A stretch of DNA of 64,000 bases from positions 5,332,001 through 5,396,000 of the forward strand of contig OY970336.1 in the NCBI GenBank assembly GCA_963717455.1. Direction: 5' to 3'. Each line of letters starts with the position of its first letter. Positions within the stretch are counted from its first letter, which is position 1. The stretch comes from Bog-473 sp963717455. GTDB taxonomy: Bacteria; Actinomycetota; Acidimicrobiia; Acidimicrobiales; RAAP-2. The notes below the pieces were generated by a model. The model was given only the letters and a program-made list of their open reading frames with translations, did no database searches and was not told where the DNA came from. The translations under genes and the position numbers were made by a program. Of this stretch, positions 52,247 through 61,126 are shown piece after piece.

Positions 52247-53910
52247 CCTCGATCATTCGTCCGACCTCTGGCGCGACCGCTCCGACTTGGTCAATTCGCG
52301 GTGGAGAGTTGTTGACGGCCCCGTGAGCGCACAATGGGCGTGAGGGGTTAGGGGTCCTCGTTCAGTCTCGTCGTGTCACGCCCTGCGGGATCGCTTCGGG
52401 GTCGGACGTCTGGACCCGTCGCGCTATGGGAACGCGGCGCGTAGACGCGTGAAGGCGGTGGCCAGTTCGCTGGCCCAAGGCCAGCTCTCGTCGAGATGGA
52501 CGATGAGGTCCCGCCCGCGGTGAGCGAGAACCGCGGCGACATGGAGGACGCGGTAGCGCATGGTCTTGGGTTCGGCCTTGGCCAGTGCGCCGTCGAAACA
52601 CGTCATTTGGCTCCAGGCCAACAGTGCGCCGGCGATCAGGCTGACCGCTACCCAGGCCTCGTTGGCGCAGAAGCCCTCGAAGGGCAGGTTGGAAAGGCCG
52701 CAGGCCTTCCAGGCGCGCACGCGGTCCTCGACGCGGGCGTGGCCGCGGTGGCGCAGCTCGAGCGCCGCGATGTCGGGTCCCTCCGTGTTGGTGATGAAGC
52801 AGGTGTGGCGCCACCCGGCGTGCGTGTCGAAGAGGGAGAGCTGGGCGCCCGGATGGGGACGCTCGCGCCGACAGATCACCCGCATGTCGGCGGGCCAGCC
52901 GGCCACCTCGTAGAGATCGCTCAGCTCGATGACCTCGGCGCCCGCTCGGATCTCCCCTTCGAGCTCACGGGCGCGCACCCAGTCCTCTTCTTGGGCCAAG
53001 AGTAGGGCGTCACGCACAGAACCGCTGATGGGGAAGCCAATCGAGTAGTCGAAGTTGGCCTCTGAGAGGGAGGCGACGAAGCGGTGGGTGGCCCCGGCCG
53101 AGTCGGCCCGGACCAAGATGGGGTGGACCACCAGTGCGGGGTCGTCGCCCTCTTCGTGGCCGAGGGCATACTCAGCGGGCACGGCACGGACGGTCTGTTC
53201 GAGCAGTTCAAGGTGGTCGTCGGTGTCGTTGGGGGCGGCGTTTCCCGGCCGCAGCATGGCGGCCAAGGGCTCCTTGGTGTTGTCGCACCACACGCCCAAG
53301 GGGTTGAACCCGAAGCCGTGCTTGTAGGTGGGCGCGGCGTCCTCCTTCTCCGAATGCACGTCGAGCAGGGTCGAGTCGAAGTCCCAGATCATCGGGCCCT
53401 GCGGTGGCTCGGCCGCCCAGACGCGCGCACGGGCCTCCGCCAGGGCCACCGGGATGGCCCGCAGCTCGACCGAAGCCGTCGCGTACACGGCCCGCCAGGC
53501 CGTGGCCACAGAAGCCACCGGACCGAAGAGATCTTCTTGTTCTTTGAGCGCGGCGATGTCGGCCAGGCAGTCCGCGCCATCCGCGATGGCGACGGCCAGG
53601 TGTGTGAGCACGACACCGGGATCGTGGGTGTGCCAGTTGATCCCGCACTCGGACATGGCCTCCGACATGGCCTCGGTCAACCCGGCGCGATCGGCCAGTT
53701 CGGCCAAGAGGGCGGCACCGGCATGGGACACGAGGTTCTTGCCGTCGGGTATCACTTTGGCGCGACGGACCGAGCGACTAGCGTGCACTTTCAAGGAGCC
53801 CTCCGGTTCTGGTTGGAATGTGTGTTCAGCGACAAACATTCTTCCAGGCGGGAGGGCTTTTTACGTGGACGCGCGCACCGTGTGTTCAGAGGCCGGACGA
53901 ATTATCAGGG
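52247..53910 (-). mobile_element. IS1380-family element, copy 2, inserted in a recombinase gene
   Basis: Ends at 52247 (CCTCGATCATTCGTCCGACC) and 53910 (inverse CCCTGATAATTCGTCCGGCC) are imperfect inverted repeats. CTAG stands outside each end (52243-52246 and 53911-53914), a 4-bp target duplication. It separates the N- and C-terminal parts of a tyrosine recombinase. Its sequence is clearly different from copies 1 and 3. Confidence 0.85.
52424..53788 (-). CDS. IS1380-family transposase, copy 2
   Basis: About 454 residues. Features are WDFDSTLLDVHSEKEDAAP (first Asp), TYKHGFGFNPLGVWCDN, RADSAGATHRFV (second Asp), and ACGLSNLPFEGFCANEAWVA at the C-terminal end. GTG 53788 is used because GGAGGG lies about ten bases upstream; a longer frame from 53839 begins inside the terminal region. 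Intact. Confidence 0.88.
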   Translation of the reverse strand: MHASRSVRRAKVIPDGKNLVSHAGAALLAELADRAGLTEAMSEAMSECGINWHTHDPGVVLTHLAVAIADGADCLADIAALKEQEDLFGPVASVATAWRAVYATASVELRAIPVALAEARARVWAAEPPQGPMIWDFDSTLLDVHSEKEDAAPTYKHGFGFNPLGVWCDNTKEPLAAMLRPGNAAPNDTDDHLELLEQTVRAVPAEYALGHEEGDDPALVVHPILVRADSAGATHRFVASLSEANFDYSIGFPISGSVRDALLLAQEEDWVRARELEGEIRAGAEVIELSDLYEVAGWPADMRVICRRERPHPGAQLSLFDTHAGWRHTCFITNTEGPDIAALELRHRGHARVEDRVRAWKACGLSNLPFEGFCANEAWVAVSLIAGALLAWSQMTCFDGALAKAEPKTMRYRVLHVAAVLAHRGRDLIVHLDESWPWASELATAFTRLRAAFP

Positions 53911-54096
53911 CTAGGTGGGGTCCTTAGCCACCACCGAGAAGAAGACAATCAGGTCATGGGCATACGCGCGGACGGTGTTCGGACGGGCCCGGCCCACCAC
54001 GAACTCCAAGAACTCGTCGACCAGTTGGTGGCCGATTCTGTACTCGTGTTCACCATCGGGACGGACGTGACACTCGAGAGACGGGCTCCACTCCAC
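53911..54096 (-). pseudogene. tyrosine recombinase, 5' part (split by IS1380)
   Basis: The frame reads QLVDEFLEFVVGRARPNTVR and AYAHDLIVFFSVVAKDPT, the SAM-like N-terminal DNA-binding domain of a XerC/D-type recombinase, and stops at a TAG formed at the IS junction. Its continuation is VRPKDVMAFVTAQRR on the other side of the IS. Together they would make a recombinase of roughly 340 residues. Confidence 0.7.
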
Positions 54097-54137
54097 CGCA
54101 CACCTGTATAACCGGCGAACTGGGGCAGCCCTAATAC

Positions 54138-54890
54138 TCAGCCTGTGGCCTGTGGCGGGACTGGATCGACCCAGTCTGATCGCACTGGTCCTCCCGCGCC
54201 ATCGAGGACGAACCGCGCCACTGCCAACAGGCGTGAGGAATCACCTTGGTGCGCAACTTGAACGGCTGCAGCCAGCTCAGTGGACAACTCGGGAGCCTTT
54301 TCGCTGATGGCTCTGGCCAGCCACTTGCCCGACCCCAACCACTGACGGCTCGCCATCAGCCACAACTCAGCCGATTGGCGGAACGTGGCTTCGATCACGA
54401 ACTGTCGCTCAGGTCCCTGCCCAACGTCCTCCAAGTCATCGACAAGGTCTGTCAGTAGTCTGCGGTGAAGTGCCAGCTCCGATCTAGTGAGTGGATTCGG
54501 GCCGCGGGCGAGGAGTTGTTGCGCGTTGAGCTGCACGTCGTCTGTCATCATGCTGTTGGTCGTCAGCGGCACACCTGTAGCAGTGATGTGCAGTACGACC
54601 GGTCGTCGTTCGCGCACCTCATTAGCCACGTAGCGTTCCCACCCCTCTAGGTCGCTGATGAACACCTCGACTGGCCATCGTCCTTCGTGGATTCCTTCCC
54701 ACCTGGACTCGACAACTTCCTGGATCACCACCAGGTCGAGGTCTGACTTTGATGACCTCCGCTCTCCGAGAGCGCTTTCGGCAAGGATGGCGCTGGTGGC
54801 GCTGGGAAAACGCGAAGCAACCAGGTCCCTTGCAGCGGCCAAGACCTCCTTGTCAACCTTGTCCCCATCCCGGTCGGGCTGAGCCACCAT
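54138..54890 (-). CDS. nucleotidyltransferase-domain protein
   Basis: About 250 residues. The N-terminal part has the polymerase-beta-like fold motif LAESALGERRSSKSDLDLVV, with the two metal-binding Asp, followed by an EVFISDLEGWERYVANEV strand. The C-terminal part is helical. Such proteins modify small molecules, tRNA or proteins, and some act in toxin-antitoxin or defence modules. No partner HEPN gene is evident beside it. ATG 54890 chosen, though longer starts are possible. GC content here drops below that of the rest of the island. Confidence 0.65.
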   Translation of the reverse strand: MVAQPDRDGDKVDKEVLAAARDLVASRFPSATSAILAESALGERRSSKSDLDLVVIQEVVESRWEGIHEGRWPVEVFISDLEGWERYVANEVRERRPVVLHITATGVPLTTNSMMTDDVQLNAQQLLARGPNPLTRSELALHRRLLTDLVDDLEDVGQGPERQFVIEATFRQSAELWLMASRQWLGSGKWLARAISEKAPELSTELAAAVQVAHQGDSSRLLAVARFVLDGAGGPVRSDWVDPVPPQATG

Positions 54891-55025
54891 TGGGCCACTC
54901 TGCCACCGCCAACGCCCGCCTGGCTGAGTATCGCTGGGTAGCCCATGGTGCCGTTCGGAGCGGCCCACTCCCGGCGTTCGGGGACATAACGGAACGCCGG
55001 GTATCGGCAGTTGCAGGTTGGGCCA

Positions 55026-55259
55026 TTACTCCCACTTCTCTGCGTCTGCGATGGAATCGGCAATCTCGCCGGGGCCGGACGACGGAAACGCTGCGATGCT
55101 GACAGCGAGATTCACCCAAGACTCGTCGTCTGGCGTCGCTCCCCGGACGACGGCATACGGTTCCTGGTCGAGCCATTCCAGGGCCACCGTGAACTTTTGT
55201 CGCAGCCGGACCTGAAGAGCGGCAACGACGGCATCTGGCTCAGCAGGCATGGAGCACAT
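55026..55259 (-). CDS. hypothetical protein, about 77 residues
   Basis: The frame ends with VALEWLDQEPYAVVRGATPD and a conserved-looking acidic tail ADSIADAEKWE. The likely start is one of two ATG codons near 55250-55259; a longer frame to 55424 lacks support. No family recognised. Confidence 0.4.
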   Translation of the reverse strand: MCSMPAEPDAVVAALQVRLRQKFTVALEWLDQEPYAVVRGATPDDESWVNLAVSIAAFPSSGPGEIADSIADAEKWE

Positions 55260-55794
55260 GATGACAGAGCCCTGAATCTCGATCACGGGTGCGACCCCGC
55301 TGCCTACCACCCTCCGGTTACCGAGCGGGGCTCCCTTGCCTCCCAGGGCTATCCCCAGGGTGCCGTACGTGGGCAGGCAACTATCGCGAGCGTTGAGATG
55401 TACTCCGCCCGTGAATCTTGGCAATCCAAATTGGCAATCGAATGTCCACTACCGAGAAGACGGTCGTGAACGCCTTGGACGGGAGGGCCTGTTCAGAAGG
55501 ATTGGGTCGGACGGTCAAGACGCTCTGGACAACTCAGACCGGCCTCCGGAAGCCGGCGCACACTACTGACGCTCGTCGGAGTATGCCTTGGCTCGCGACA
55601 CCCCGAGCGCGGCGGCCACTGAACCCTTGACCATAAATCCGGCGGCATCGACTTGAGCACAATCGGACTGGTTCGACAAGGCCTGATGGGGGCAGAGCCG
55701 GAAGACGATGCGGAACGCCCTGTACCGCTTGCTGCTGGTTAGGTATGAGACGCGGCCAGTCGTAACGCGGGGCTGGGAAGGAAGCTTGCTTTGA
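55260..55794. other. low-information stretch in the right part of the island
   Basis: About 530 bases without a convincing gene. A 62-codon plus frame (55442-55630) and a 23-codon minus fragment (GSVAAALGVSRAKAYSDER, near 55600) have no ribosome sites. The second looks like a helix-turn-helix scrap. Confidence 0.3.
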
Positions 55795-56556
55795 TCAACG
55801 CGGCTCATCGCTGTCTGGGAGTCCAAACAACAGTGCCACGACACGGTTCACCACTCTGTCGCCGTAGACCACCGGTAGACGGCGCGCCGAGACGCGCAAC
55901 TGGCCAGGTATGAGTCCAGTCGGTCCTACGTAATCGATCGACTCGGCTCCAATTAGCACTCCAAATGGGGTAGTCAGGTCAGCTGACTTGTGCTTGGGAA
56001 TGAAAAGCAACCCCTTCGCCATCGTCTTGTTAACCCGGAGCGCTGGAGTGGGAACTATCGACGTAGGCATTCCGGGCAGCGTGGGCTCACGCCGCCGACG
56101 TTCGATTGCACGGACCTCGGAGGGCTTGAGCCTCGGCTCGAGCACAACCATGGCCGCAGGTCCCTCACATAGCATCGCAATCCTGAGAGCAGTTGCTTCG
56201 ACACTGGCTTCAAAGGATTCGGCAAGGGCTAGCGCATCATCCATCGTCGGTTGGAGCGGACACTGCTGTAGAAACTCCAGCCGAGGAAGGAGTAACGCAG
56301 CGGCGCCGAGGTCGCATAGCTGCTCATCCTGGGCGCTCCAATCCGAATCATGCTCGTTATCAATCAGAGACCCGTTGAAACGCTCGGTCTCCATGAAGAA
56401 TGTGTGCACGATGGCGTGTGCACAGCTGAAGCGTTGGCGACCAGGGGTGTCATCTACCTTGACATGAATTGTCCATGAAGACCCGGTCCAGGCAATCGTC
56501 TCTGACTGCTCATGAGCCGTTGCAATCACGAGGGCATTACGAAATGAAGCGAGCAT
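55795..56556 (-). CDS. ImmA/IrrE-like protein lacking the catalytic Glu
   Basis: 253 residues. The pattern around RQRFSCAHAIVHTFF and, 40 residues on, EQLCDLGAAALLLPRLEF corresponds to the zinc-protease core of ImmA/IrrE proteins. The HExxH motif is HAIVH here (His47, Ala48, His51), so the catalytic glutamate is missing. The remaining part is beta-rich (PFGVLIGAESIDYVGPTGL). It may be a non-catalytic sensor or an immunity protein. Codon use and GC content are lower than in the chaperone block, a sign of separate acquisition. Divergent from the GIY-YIG gene, with only 14 bases between. Confidence 0.6.
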   Translation of the reverse strand: MLASFRNALVIATAHEQSETIAWTGSSWTIHVKVDDTPGRQRFSCAHAIVHTFFMETERFNGSLIDNEHDSDWSAQDEQLCDLGAAALLLPRLEFLQQCPLQPTMDDALALAESFEASVEATALRIAMLCEGPAAMVVLEPRLKPSEVRAIERRRREPTLPGMPTSIVPTPALRVNKTMAKGLLFIPKHKSADLTTPFGVLIGAESIDYVGPTGLIPGQLRVSARRLPVVYGDRVVNRVVALLFGLPDSDEPR

Positions 56557-56570
56557 CTGAAGATTGACAG

Positions 56571-56900
56571 GTGCTGCTGCTCCAGATTCCTGTAGGACTT
56601 AATGAGCTTCTCTACATTGGTGAATCATCTGATGTCCGAGGTCGCGTCGATGGGCATCCGGGTTGGGACGCCTGGAAGAAGCAGTTGACCTCGGGTCAGG
56701 TCATTTGCCTTTCGGCTGCGACAATCTCGCCGGAGGCCGACCGGGAACGCGCCGAAGCAGCCATGATCTTCAAACACCAACCACCGTGTAATACCTCATT
56801 GAAGGATTCGTTTGGTTACGACACAACGACCATCACATTGAGTGGCAAAACGCGTCTGCTGACTTCGAGCTTCACGGTAAGCAAAGGCGCCAAGCGCTGA
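56571..56900 (+). CDS. GIY-YIG-like small nuclease
   Basis: 109 residues. LLYIGESSDVRGRVDGHPGW is the core YIG-R segment of the GIY-YIG fold, and AEAAMIFKHQPPCNT gives the later conserved Glu and Asn. The first GIY strand reads VLLLQIPVG, without the Tyr. It resembles single-domain GIY-YIG proteins that cut DNA or RNA. It forms a divergent pair with the ImmA-like gene and is close to the integrase. A defence, addiction or housekeeping role cannot be decided. Confidence 0.6.
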   Translation: MLLLQIPVGLNELLYIGESSDVRGRVDGHPGWDAWKKQLTSGQVICLSAATISPEADRERAEAAMIFKHQPPCNTSLKDSFGYDTTTITLSGKTRLLTSSFTVSKGAKR

Positions 56901-56955
56901 ACCTGCAGTGAGCATTACGCGCAGACGAGGAGGCTCTCGGCGCCTCTCGATTTAG

Positions 56956-58104
56956 CTACCTCTTCGCCTTGGTCAACTCGGCACCGAGGGCGTCCGCCGC
57001 GTCTCGATCGGACTCCTCGATGAAGTGCGCGTAGATACCAAGTGTCGTTGACGGATTGGCATGACCGAGCCTTCCGCTGACGGTCCGAATGGGAACGCCG
57101 GCTGCCAGAAGTCGTGTGGCAGAGAAGTGGCGGAGATCGTGGAGGCGCACACCGTCCAGGCCGACCTTGCTACGGAGGCGTATGAAATCCTTCGTGACAT
57201 CGTTGGGAACCCAGGGCCGTGTTCCGCCGGGATCCCGTGAGAACACATACGCGGCCGGGCTCAAGCTCCGGCCGATCCGCTTGGCGCGGTAGTCACTCCT
57301 CTTCCTGTGTTCGGAGAGGACTTCCCTAGTCGCTGGGTCGATGGCGACGCGACGTACCGACCGAGTCTTGGTCTCCTTCTCGACAATTACACCGTGGGCT
57401 GCTTCGACGACGGAGCGGGAAATGACGATTGAGCCGCCTTTCAGATCGATCGCGTCCCAGTGGAGTCCGCAGAGCTCACCTCGCCTTGCACCGGTGGTCG
57501 CCGCCAGTTGAAGGAAGCATCCGAAGTCGGGATTCTCCGTCGTGGCTGCCTCGATCAGCTTGACGACACCCCTGGGGTCAGGTGGCTCAATTTCGGTGCG
57601 GCGGACACGGGGCGGCGAGGCAAGCGCGGCGGGATTGCTGGAGATCCATCCCCATCGAACCCCCTGCTGGAGCGCTCGCCGCAGAATGGCGTGGACTTGC
57701 CGGACCGTTGCGGCCGAGAGCGCGCTGCCATCTCTCCCACCCTGCTCGCGCAGCTTTACGTAGAGGCGGTCGAGCTGCGCCGTGCGGAGTTTGCCGAGCG
57801 GAACGAGATCCAAGGTTGGGAGAATGTAGGTCTTAATGATCCAGTCGTAGCCCTTGACGGTGGTGGGAGACAGTTCGGGCGCCGCCAGTTCGAACCACTC
57901 GTTGATGAGATCTCCCACCGTCGTGTCCTGGGCACCGTGTCCACCACCTGACACTTCGGTGACGAATCGGGCCAAGGCTTCTTGGGCTTGGCGTTTCCCG
58001 CCCTGGACCGTGCGGGTCAGGTACTTGGGGCGCCGCGTCACCGGGTCCACTCCGACGTACGCGCGGAGTTCCCAGCTGTTTCCTCGCTGCCTGAGGTGAC
58101 CCCT
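56956..58104 (-). CDS. int: tyrosine integrase of the island
   Basis: About 382 residues, the phage/ICE-type integrase. The N-terminal AP2-like arm-binding domain has GHLRQRGNSWELRAYVG; the SAM-like core domain has NEWFELAAPELSPTTVKGYD. The catalytic residues are Arg in TGARRGELCGLHW, HDLRHFSATRLLAAG, and the Tyr in TTLGIYAHFIE. It lies 120 bases from the tRNA-Arg target, with its arm-type sites between, the arrangement of a tRNA-specific integrase. ATG 58104 has GGGAGCGG upstream. Confidence 0.93.
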   Translation of the reverse strand, partial: RGHLRQRGNSWELRAYVGVDPVTRRPKYLTRTVQGGKRQAQEALARFVTEVSGGGHGAQDTTVGDLINEWFELAAPELSPTTVKGYDWIIKTYILPTLDLVPLGKLRTAQLDRLYVKLREQGGRDGSALSAATVRQVHAILRRALQQGVRWGWISSNPAALASPPRVRRTEIEPPDPRGVVKLIEAATTENPDFGCFLQLAATTGARRGELCGLHWDAIDLKGGSIVISRSVVEAAHGVIVEKETKTRSVRRVAIDPATREVLSEHRKRSDYRAKRIGRSLSPAAYVFSRDPGGTRPWVPNDVTKDFIRLRSKVGLDGVRLHDLRHFSATRLLAAGVPIRTVSGRLGHANPSTTLGIYAHFIEESDRDAADALGAELTKAKR

Positions 58105-58148
58105 CATTGCCGCTCCCGATTGCTGCAATTGCTCGCTTCAGGCGAATA

Positions 58149-58166
58149 GTAGCAACCAGTAGCAAC
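58149..58166 (+). repeat. paired arm-type sites near the right end
   Basis: GTAGCAAC at 58149 and again at 58159 (10-bp period), between the integrase start and the attachment core. They match the pair at 18390/18401. Confidence 0.55.
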
Positions 58167-58224
58167 GGTTGATCGGGGTGATGCGACTTCGGAGAGAAAT
58201 AGCCTCTGAACTGGGATCTATCCG

Positions 58225-58267
58225 GCGCGCTCGGAGGGATTCGAACCCCCAACCTTCTGATCCGTAG
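58225..58267. other. right attachment site within tRNA-Arg
   Basis: The 43-bp core (41 of 43 identical to 18241-18283) runs from the acceptor end to the anticodon loop of the intact tRNA. Excision would recombine the two copies and leave a single attB in the tRNA. Confidence 0.75.
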
Positions 58268-58299
58268 TCAGATGCTCTAGTCCGTTGAGCTACGAGCGC
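58226..58299 (-). tRNA. tRNA-Arg(ACG)
   Basis: All four arms are seen on the minus strand: acceptor GCGCTCG/CGAGCGC, D-arm GCTC...GAGC, anticodon stem TCTGA/TCAGA with the loop CTACGGA (anticodon ACG), and the T-loop TTCGAAT. CCA is not encoded. It serves as the integration target of the island and is kept intact by the 3' repeat brought in by the element. Confidence 0.95.
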
Positions 58300-58360
58300 T
58301 GGGTGAGTCACACAGTGTACCGGACGGGTCGAAGGAATCCCGGTGGCCCCGACGGACTGG

Positions 58361-59563
58361 TCAGACGACGATCGGCAGCTTCGAGTAGCCCCGCACGGTG
58401 CTCGTGTAAAGGGGCACCGCCCCGTCGAGGTCGACCGTCCACTCCGGGAAGCGGCGCAGCGTCTCCTCGAGGGCGACCCGGCCCTCCATGCGGGCCAGCG
58501 CGGCCCCCAGGCAGAAGTGGACCCCGTAGCCGAAGGACAGGTGGTGGTCCATCTTGCGGTGGATGTCGAACCGGTCGGCGTCGGGGAAGGCCCGCTCGTC
58601 CCGGCCCGCCGACCCCGTGATCATCACGACCTTCGAGTCAGCCGGGATCACTTGCCCGTGGAGCTCGACCTCAGCCGTGCACCAGCGGCTCTGCACCGGG
58701 GACGGTGCCTCGTAGCGCAGGAGCTCCTCGACCGCGTTGGGGATGAGGCTGGCGTCGGCCGCCAGCTCGGCCCGCTGGTCCGGGTTGTCGGCCAGGACCA
58801 GACCGGCCCAGCCGAGGAGCCGGGCCACGGTCTCGGTGCCCGCGCTCGCGATGAGGAGCGAGAACATCGTCGACTGCTCGATCGTCAGACGCCGCAGCTC
58901 GCCGTCCTCGTCGACGATCTCGCCGTTGAGGAGGTCGGTGAACATGTCGTCACGCGGTGCACGCTGCCGATCGGTCAGTACGGCGGTGACGTACTCGTTG
59001 AGCTTGCCCATCGCCTCCGCCGACACGTCGTTGTACATCCCCTTCTCAGGGTCGAGGTGGAAGGTCTCGTCGATCCAACCCCGCACCATGTCGCGGTCCT
59101 CGGGCGGTACGCCGAGCAACGCGGCGATGACGTAGGCCGGCACCCGCGCCCCGAAGTCCTGCACGTAGTCGAACGAGCTTCTGCCCTCTAGCGCGTCGAG
59201 CAGACCGGCGCACAGGGTTCGGATGTCGCCTTCGAGGAGTGCCATCCGTCGGGGCGTGAACGCCTTGGACACCAGCCGGCGGTACCGGGTGTGCTCGGGC
59301 GGGTCCATGAAGATCATGATCTCCATGTCCGTGCGCTCGGGGCTCAGCATCTCGAGCACGGTTCCGTGGGAGGAGCAGAAAGTCTTGGGATCGCGGCTGA
59401 GCGCGTCGACGTCGGCGAAGCGGCTCACGGCGTAGAAGTCGAGCTCGGCGTTGTAGTACACCGGTGCCTCGTCGCGCAGCCGGCGCCAGATCTGGTGCGG
59501 GTCGACCTTGTAGCGCTCATCGAGCGGGTCCCAGGCGAGGGGCGGCGTATCGACGGTCGCCAT
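58361..59563 (-). CDS. cytochrome P450
   Basis: 400 residues, the usual length of a soluble bacterial P450. The oxygen-binding I-helix motif AGTET is at 241-245, ExxR at 280-283 (EELLR), and the heme loop FGYGVHFCLGAA puts the ligand at Cys351. FMDPPEHTRYRRL is the C-helix region. It monooxygenates a hydrophobic substrate with electrons from a ferredoxin not encoded nearby. It is the last gene in a TetR-ROK-P450 operon (13 bases behind the kinase gene). Substrate unknown. Confidence 0.95.
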   Translation of the reverse strand: MATVDTPPLAWDPLDERYKVDPHQIWRRLRDEAPVYYNAELDFYAVSRFADVDALSRDPKTFCSSHGTVLEMLSPERTDMEIMIFMDPPEHTRYRRLVSKAFTPRRMALLEGDIRTLCAGLLDALEGRSSFDYVQDFGARVPAYVIAALLGVPPEDRDMVRGWIDETFHLDPEKGMYNDVSAEAMGKLNEYVTAVLTDRQRAPRDDMFTDLLNGEIVDEDGELRRLTIEQSTMFSLLIASAGTETVARLLGWAGLVLADNPDQRAELAADASLIPNAVEELLRYEAPSPVQSRWCTAEVELHGQVIPADSKVVMITGSAGRDERAFPDADRFDIHRKMDHHLSFGYGVHFCLGAALARMEGRVALEETLRRFPEWTVDLDGAVPLYTSTVRGYSKLPIVV

Positions 59564-59576
59564 TTCGTGGCCTCCT

Positions 59577-60425
59577 TCAGACGGCGATGTGCTGCTCTTC
59601 CCACAGCTTGATCCCGCCGAGGATGCCCGCCGCGTTGTCGACCACCGTGATGCGCTCCAGCACCTCGCCCAGGTCGCGGCGATTGATGCGCTGCGCGTTG
59701 CCGCCGCCGATGAAGAGGTGGTCGAAAAAGGTCAGCGAATCGAAGTAGGCGATGAGCTTCTGGACGCGCTTGTTCCAGCGCTTGTCCCCTATCTTCTTCC
59801 GCACCGGCTCGCCCAGCTGCTCGTTGAACGTCTCGCCCCGCCGAAATTCCAGATGGGCGAACTCGAAGTGGGGCAGCATCCGCCCGTCCATGAAGAAGGC
59901 AGTGCCGACGCCGGTGCCGAGCGTGATGACGGCCTCGAAGCCCTTCCCCTGCACGACCGCCGCACCCTGGACGTCGGCGTCGTTGGCCACCCGGCACGGC
60001 GTGCCGACGGACGCCGCCAGGGCGGAGGCGAGGTCGAAGTGGGACCAGGCCTTCACGAGCTCGGGGACGATCTCGGTGCCGGGCCCGTTCTTGGTCACGA
60101 AGTGCGGCGCGCTCAGCACGTGCCCGCTGCGCACCATGCCCGGGAAGCCGCACGAGGTGCGGTCGGCCGACGGGAGCTTCTTGGCCAGACCGGTGAGCTT
60201 CTCCACAAGCAGGTCCGGCGGCATCGGGTAGGTCGTCGCGATCTTGGCCCGCTCGGCCACGAACGTCCCCGCCGCCCCGAGCACGTTGGCCTTGAGCCCC
60301 GTGCCCCCTACGTCGAGGGACAACGTGTACGGATGTTCATGGACGGTGACCCCCGTCGTGTCCTGCACGGAGGGGACTGTAGCGAACGCAGGTTCTGCAG
60401 TGTCCGGCGGAGCCGATCCCGTCAT
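59577..60425 (-). CDS. ROK-family kinase (polyphosphate-glucokinase-like)
   Basis: 282 residues. The phosphate-binding SLDVGGTGLKANVL at the N-terminus, RVANDADVQGAAVVQG (catalytic Asp) and VITLGTGVGTAFFMDG place it in the ROK fold. The sequence between resembles polyphosphate glucokinases (PPGK) more than ordinary glucokinases, but lacks the CxCGxxGC zinc motif. It phosphorylates a sugar using ATP or polyphosphate. The start overlaps the TetR gene's stop by four bases. Confidence 0.83.
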   Translation of the reverse strand: MTGSAPPDTAEPAFATVPSVQDTTGVTVHEHPYTLSLDVGGTGLKANVLGAAGTFVAERAKIATTYPMPPDLLVEKLTGLAKKLPSADRTSCGFPGMVRSGHVLSAPHFVTKNGPGTEIVPELVKAWSHFDLASALAASVGTPCRVANDADVQGAAVVQGKGFEAVITLGTGVGTAFFMDGRMLPHFEFAHLEFRRGETFNEQLGEPVRKKIGDKRWNKRVQKLIAYFDSLTFFDHLFIGGGNAQRINRRDLGEVLERITVVDNAAGILGGIKLWEEQHIAV

Positions 60426-61027
60426 CCTCGGAGGACGTCGCGGATGATGTCGCGGAGCATCCCACCCAGTTCCTCATTGGACGAGTCGGCGAACGCGTCG
60501 CCCGCGAGGAACAGCCCCGAGAACAAGATGCCGGCCGAGGCGGCTATCTTCACGCGGTCCCGCAGCGGCACCCGGGAGTCCGCCAGCACGCGGCGGAACT
60601 GGTTCTGGATGTCCTCGTGCTCGGCGTCGTGGTCCTTGCGGTGCAGCTTCTCGAGGGCGGCTTGGTTCCGCTCGTGCATGAGGAAGAGCTTGCGCTGGCC
60701 CAGCATCTGGTCGACCACCGAGTCGAGCAGCGCGCCCCACTGCTCGAGGGTGACCGGCTCGTCCCCCATCTGCATGAGGGCCTCCCGGCCGGCCTCGTGC
60801 AAGCGCATGTGCAGCGCCAAGAGGATGTCGTCCTTCGAGGTGAAGTGGTAGTAGAGCGCCGCCTTGGTCACGCCCAGCTGCTCGGCGATCTGCCGCAGGC
60901 TGGTGCCGTCGAAGCCCTGCTCGGTGAAGAGGTCGAGGGCCACATCGAGGATGCGCTCTCGGGTGTTGGCCGAGGCGGCCTCGGTGGGAGCCGGGTCCTC
61001 CGTGGCGGCGGGTGCGGTCTGGGCCAT
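60422..61027 (-). CDS. TetR-family repressor
   Basis: About 201 residues from ATG 61027. The N-terminal helix-turn-helix reads ILDVALDLFTEQGFDGTSLRQIAEQLGVTKAALYYHF, the canonical TetR form; the rest is the ligand-binding helical domain. It is first in its operon and so likely autoregulated, controlling the kinase and the P450. A short promoter region lies between it and the IS end. Confidence 0.9.
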   Translation of the reverse strand: MAQTAPAATEDPAPTEAASANTRERILDVALDLFTEQGFDGTSLRQIAEQLGVTKAALYYHFTSKDDILLALHMRLHEAGREALMQMGDEPVTLEQWGALLDSVVDQMLGQRKLFLMHERNQAALEKLHRKDHDAEHEDIQNQFRRVLADSRVPLRDRVKIAASAGILFSGLFLAGDAFADSSNEELGGMLRDIIRDVLRG

Positions 61028-61126
61028 CGGGTTGAGTACTCTACTTGACGACCGGTTAGCCCCGGCCATTCACGAGAAGTCTGAGGGTGGGGTCTTCGCC
61101 ATTTCGAGGGTTGTCTGAGCTTCAGC

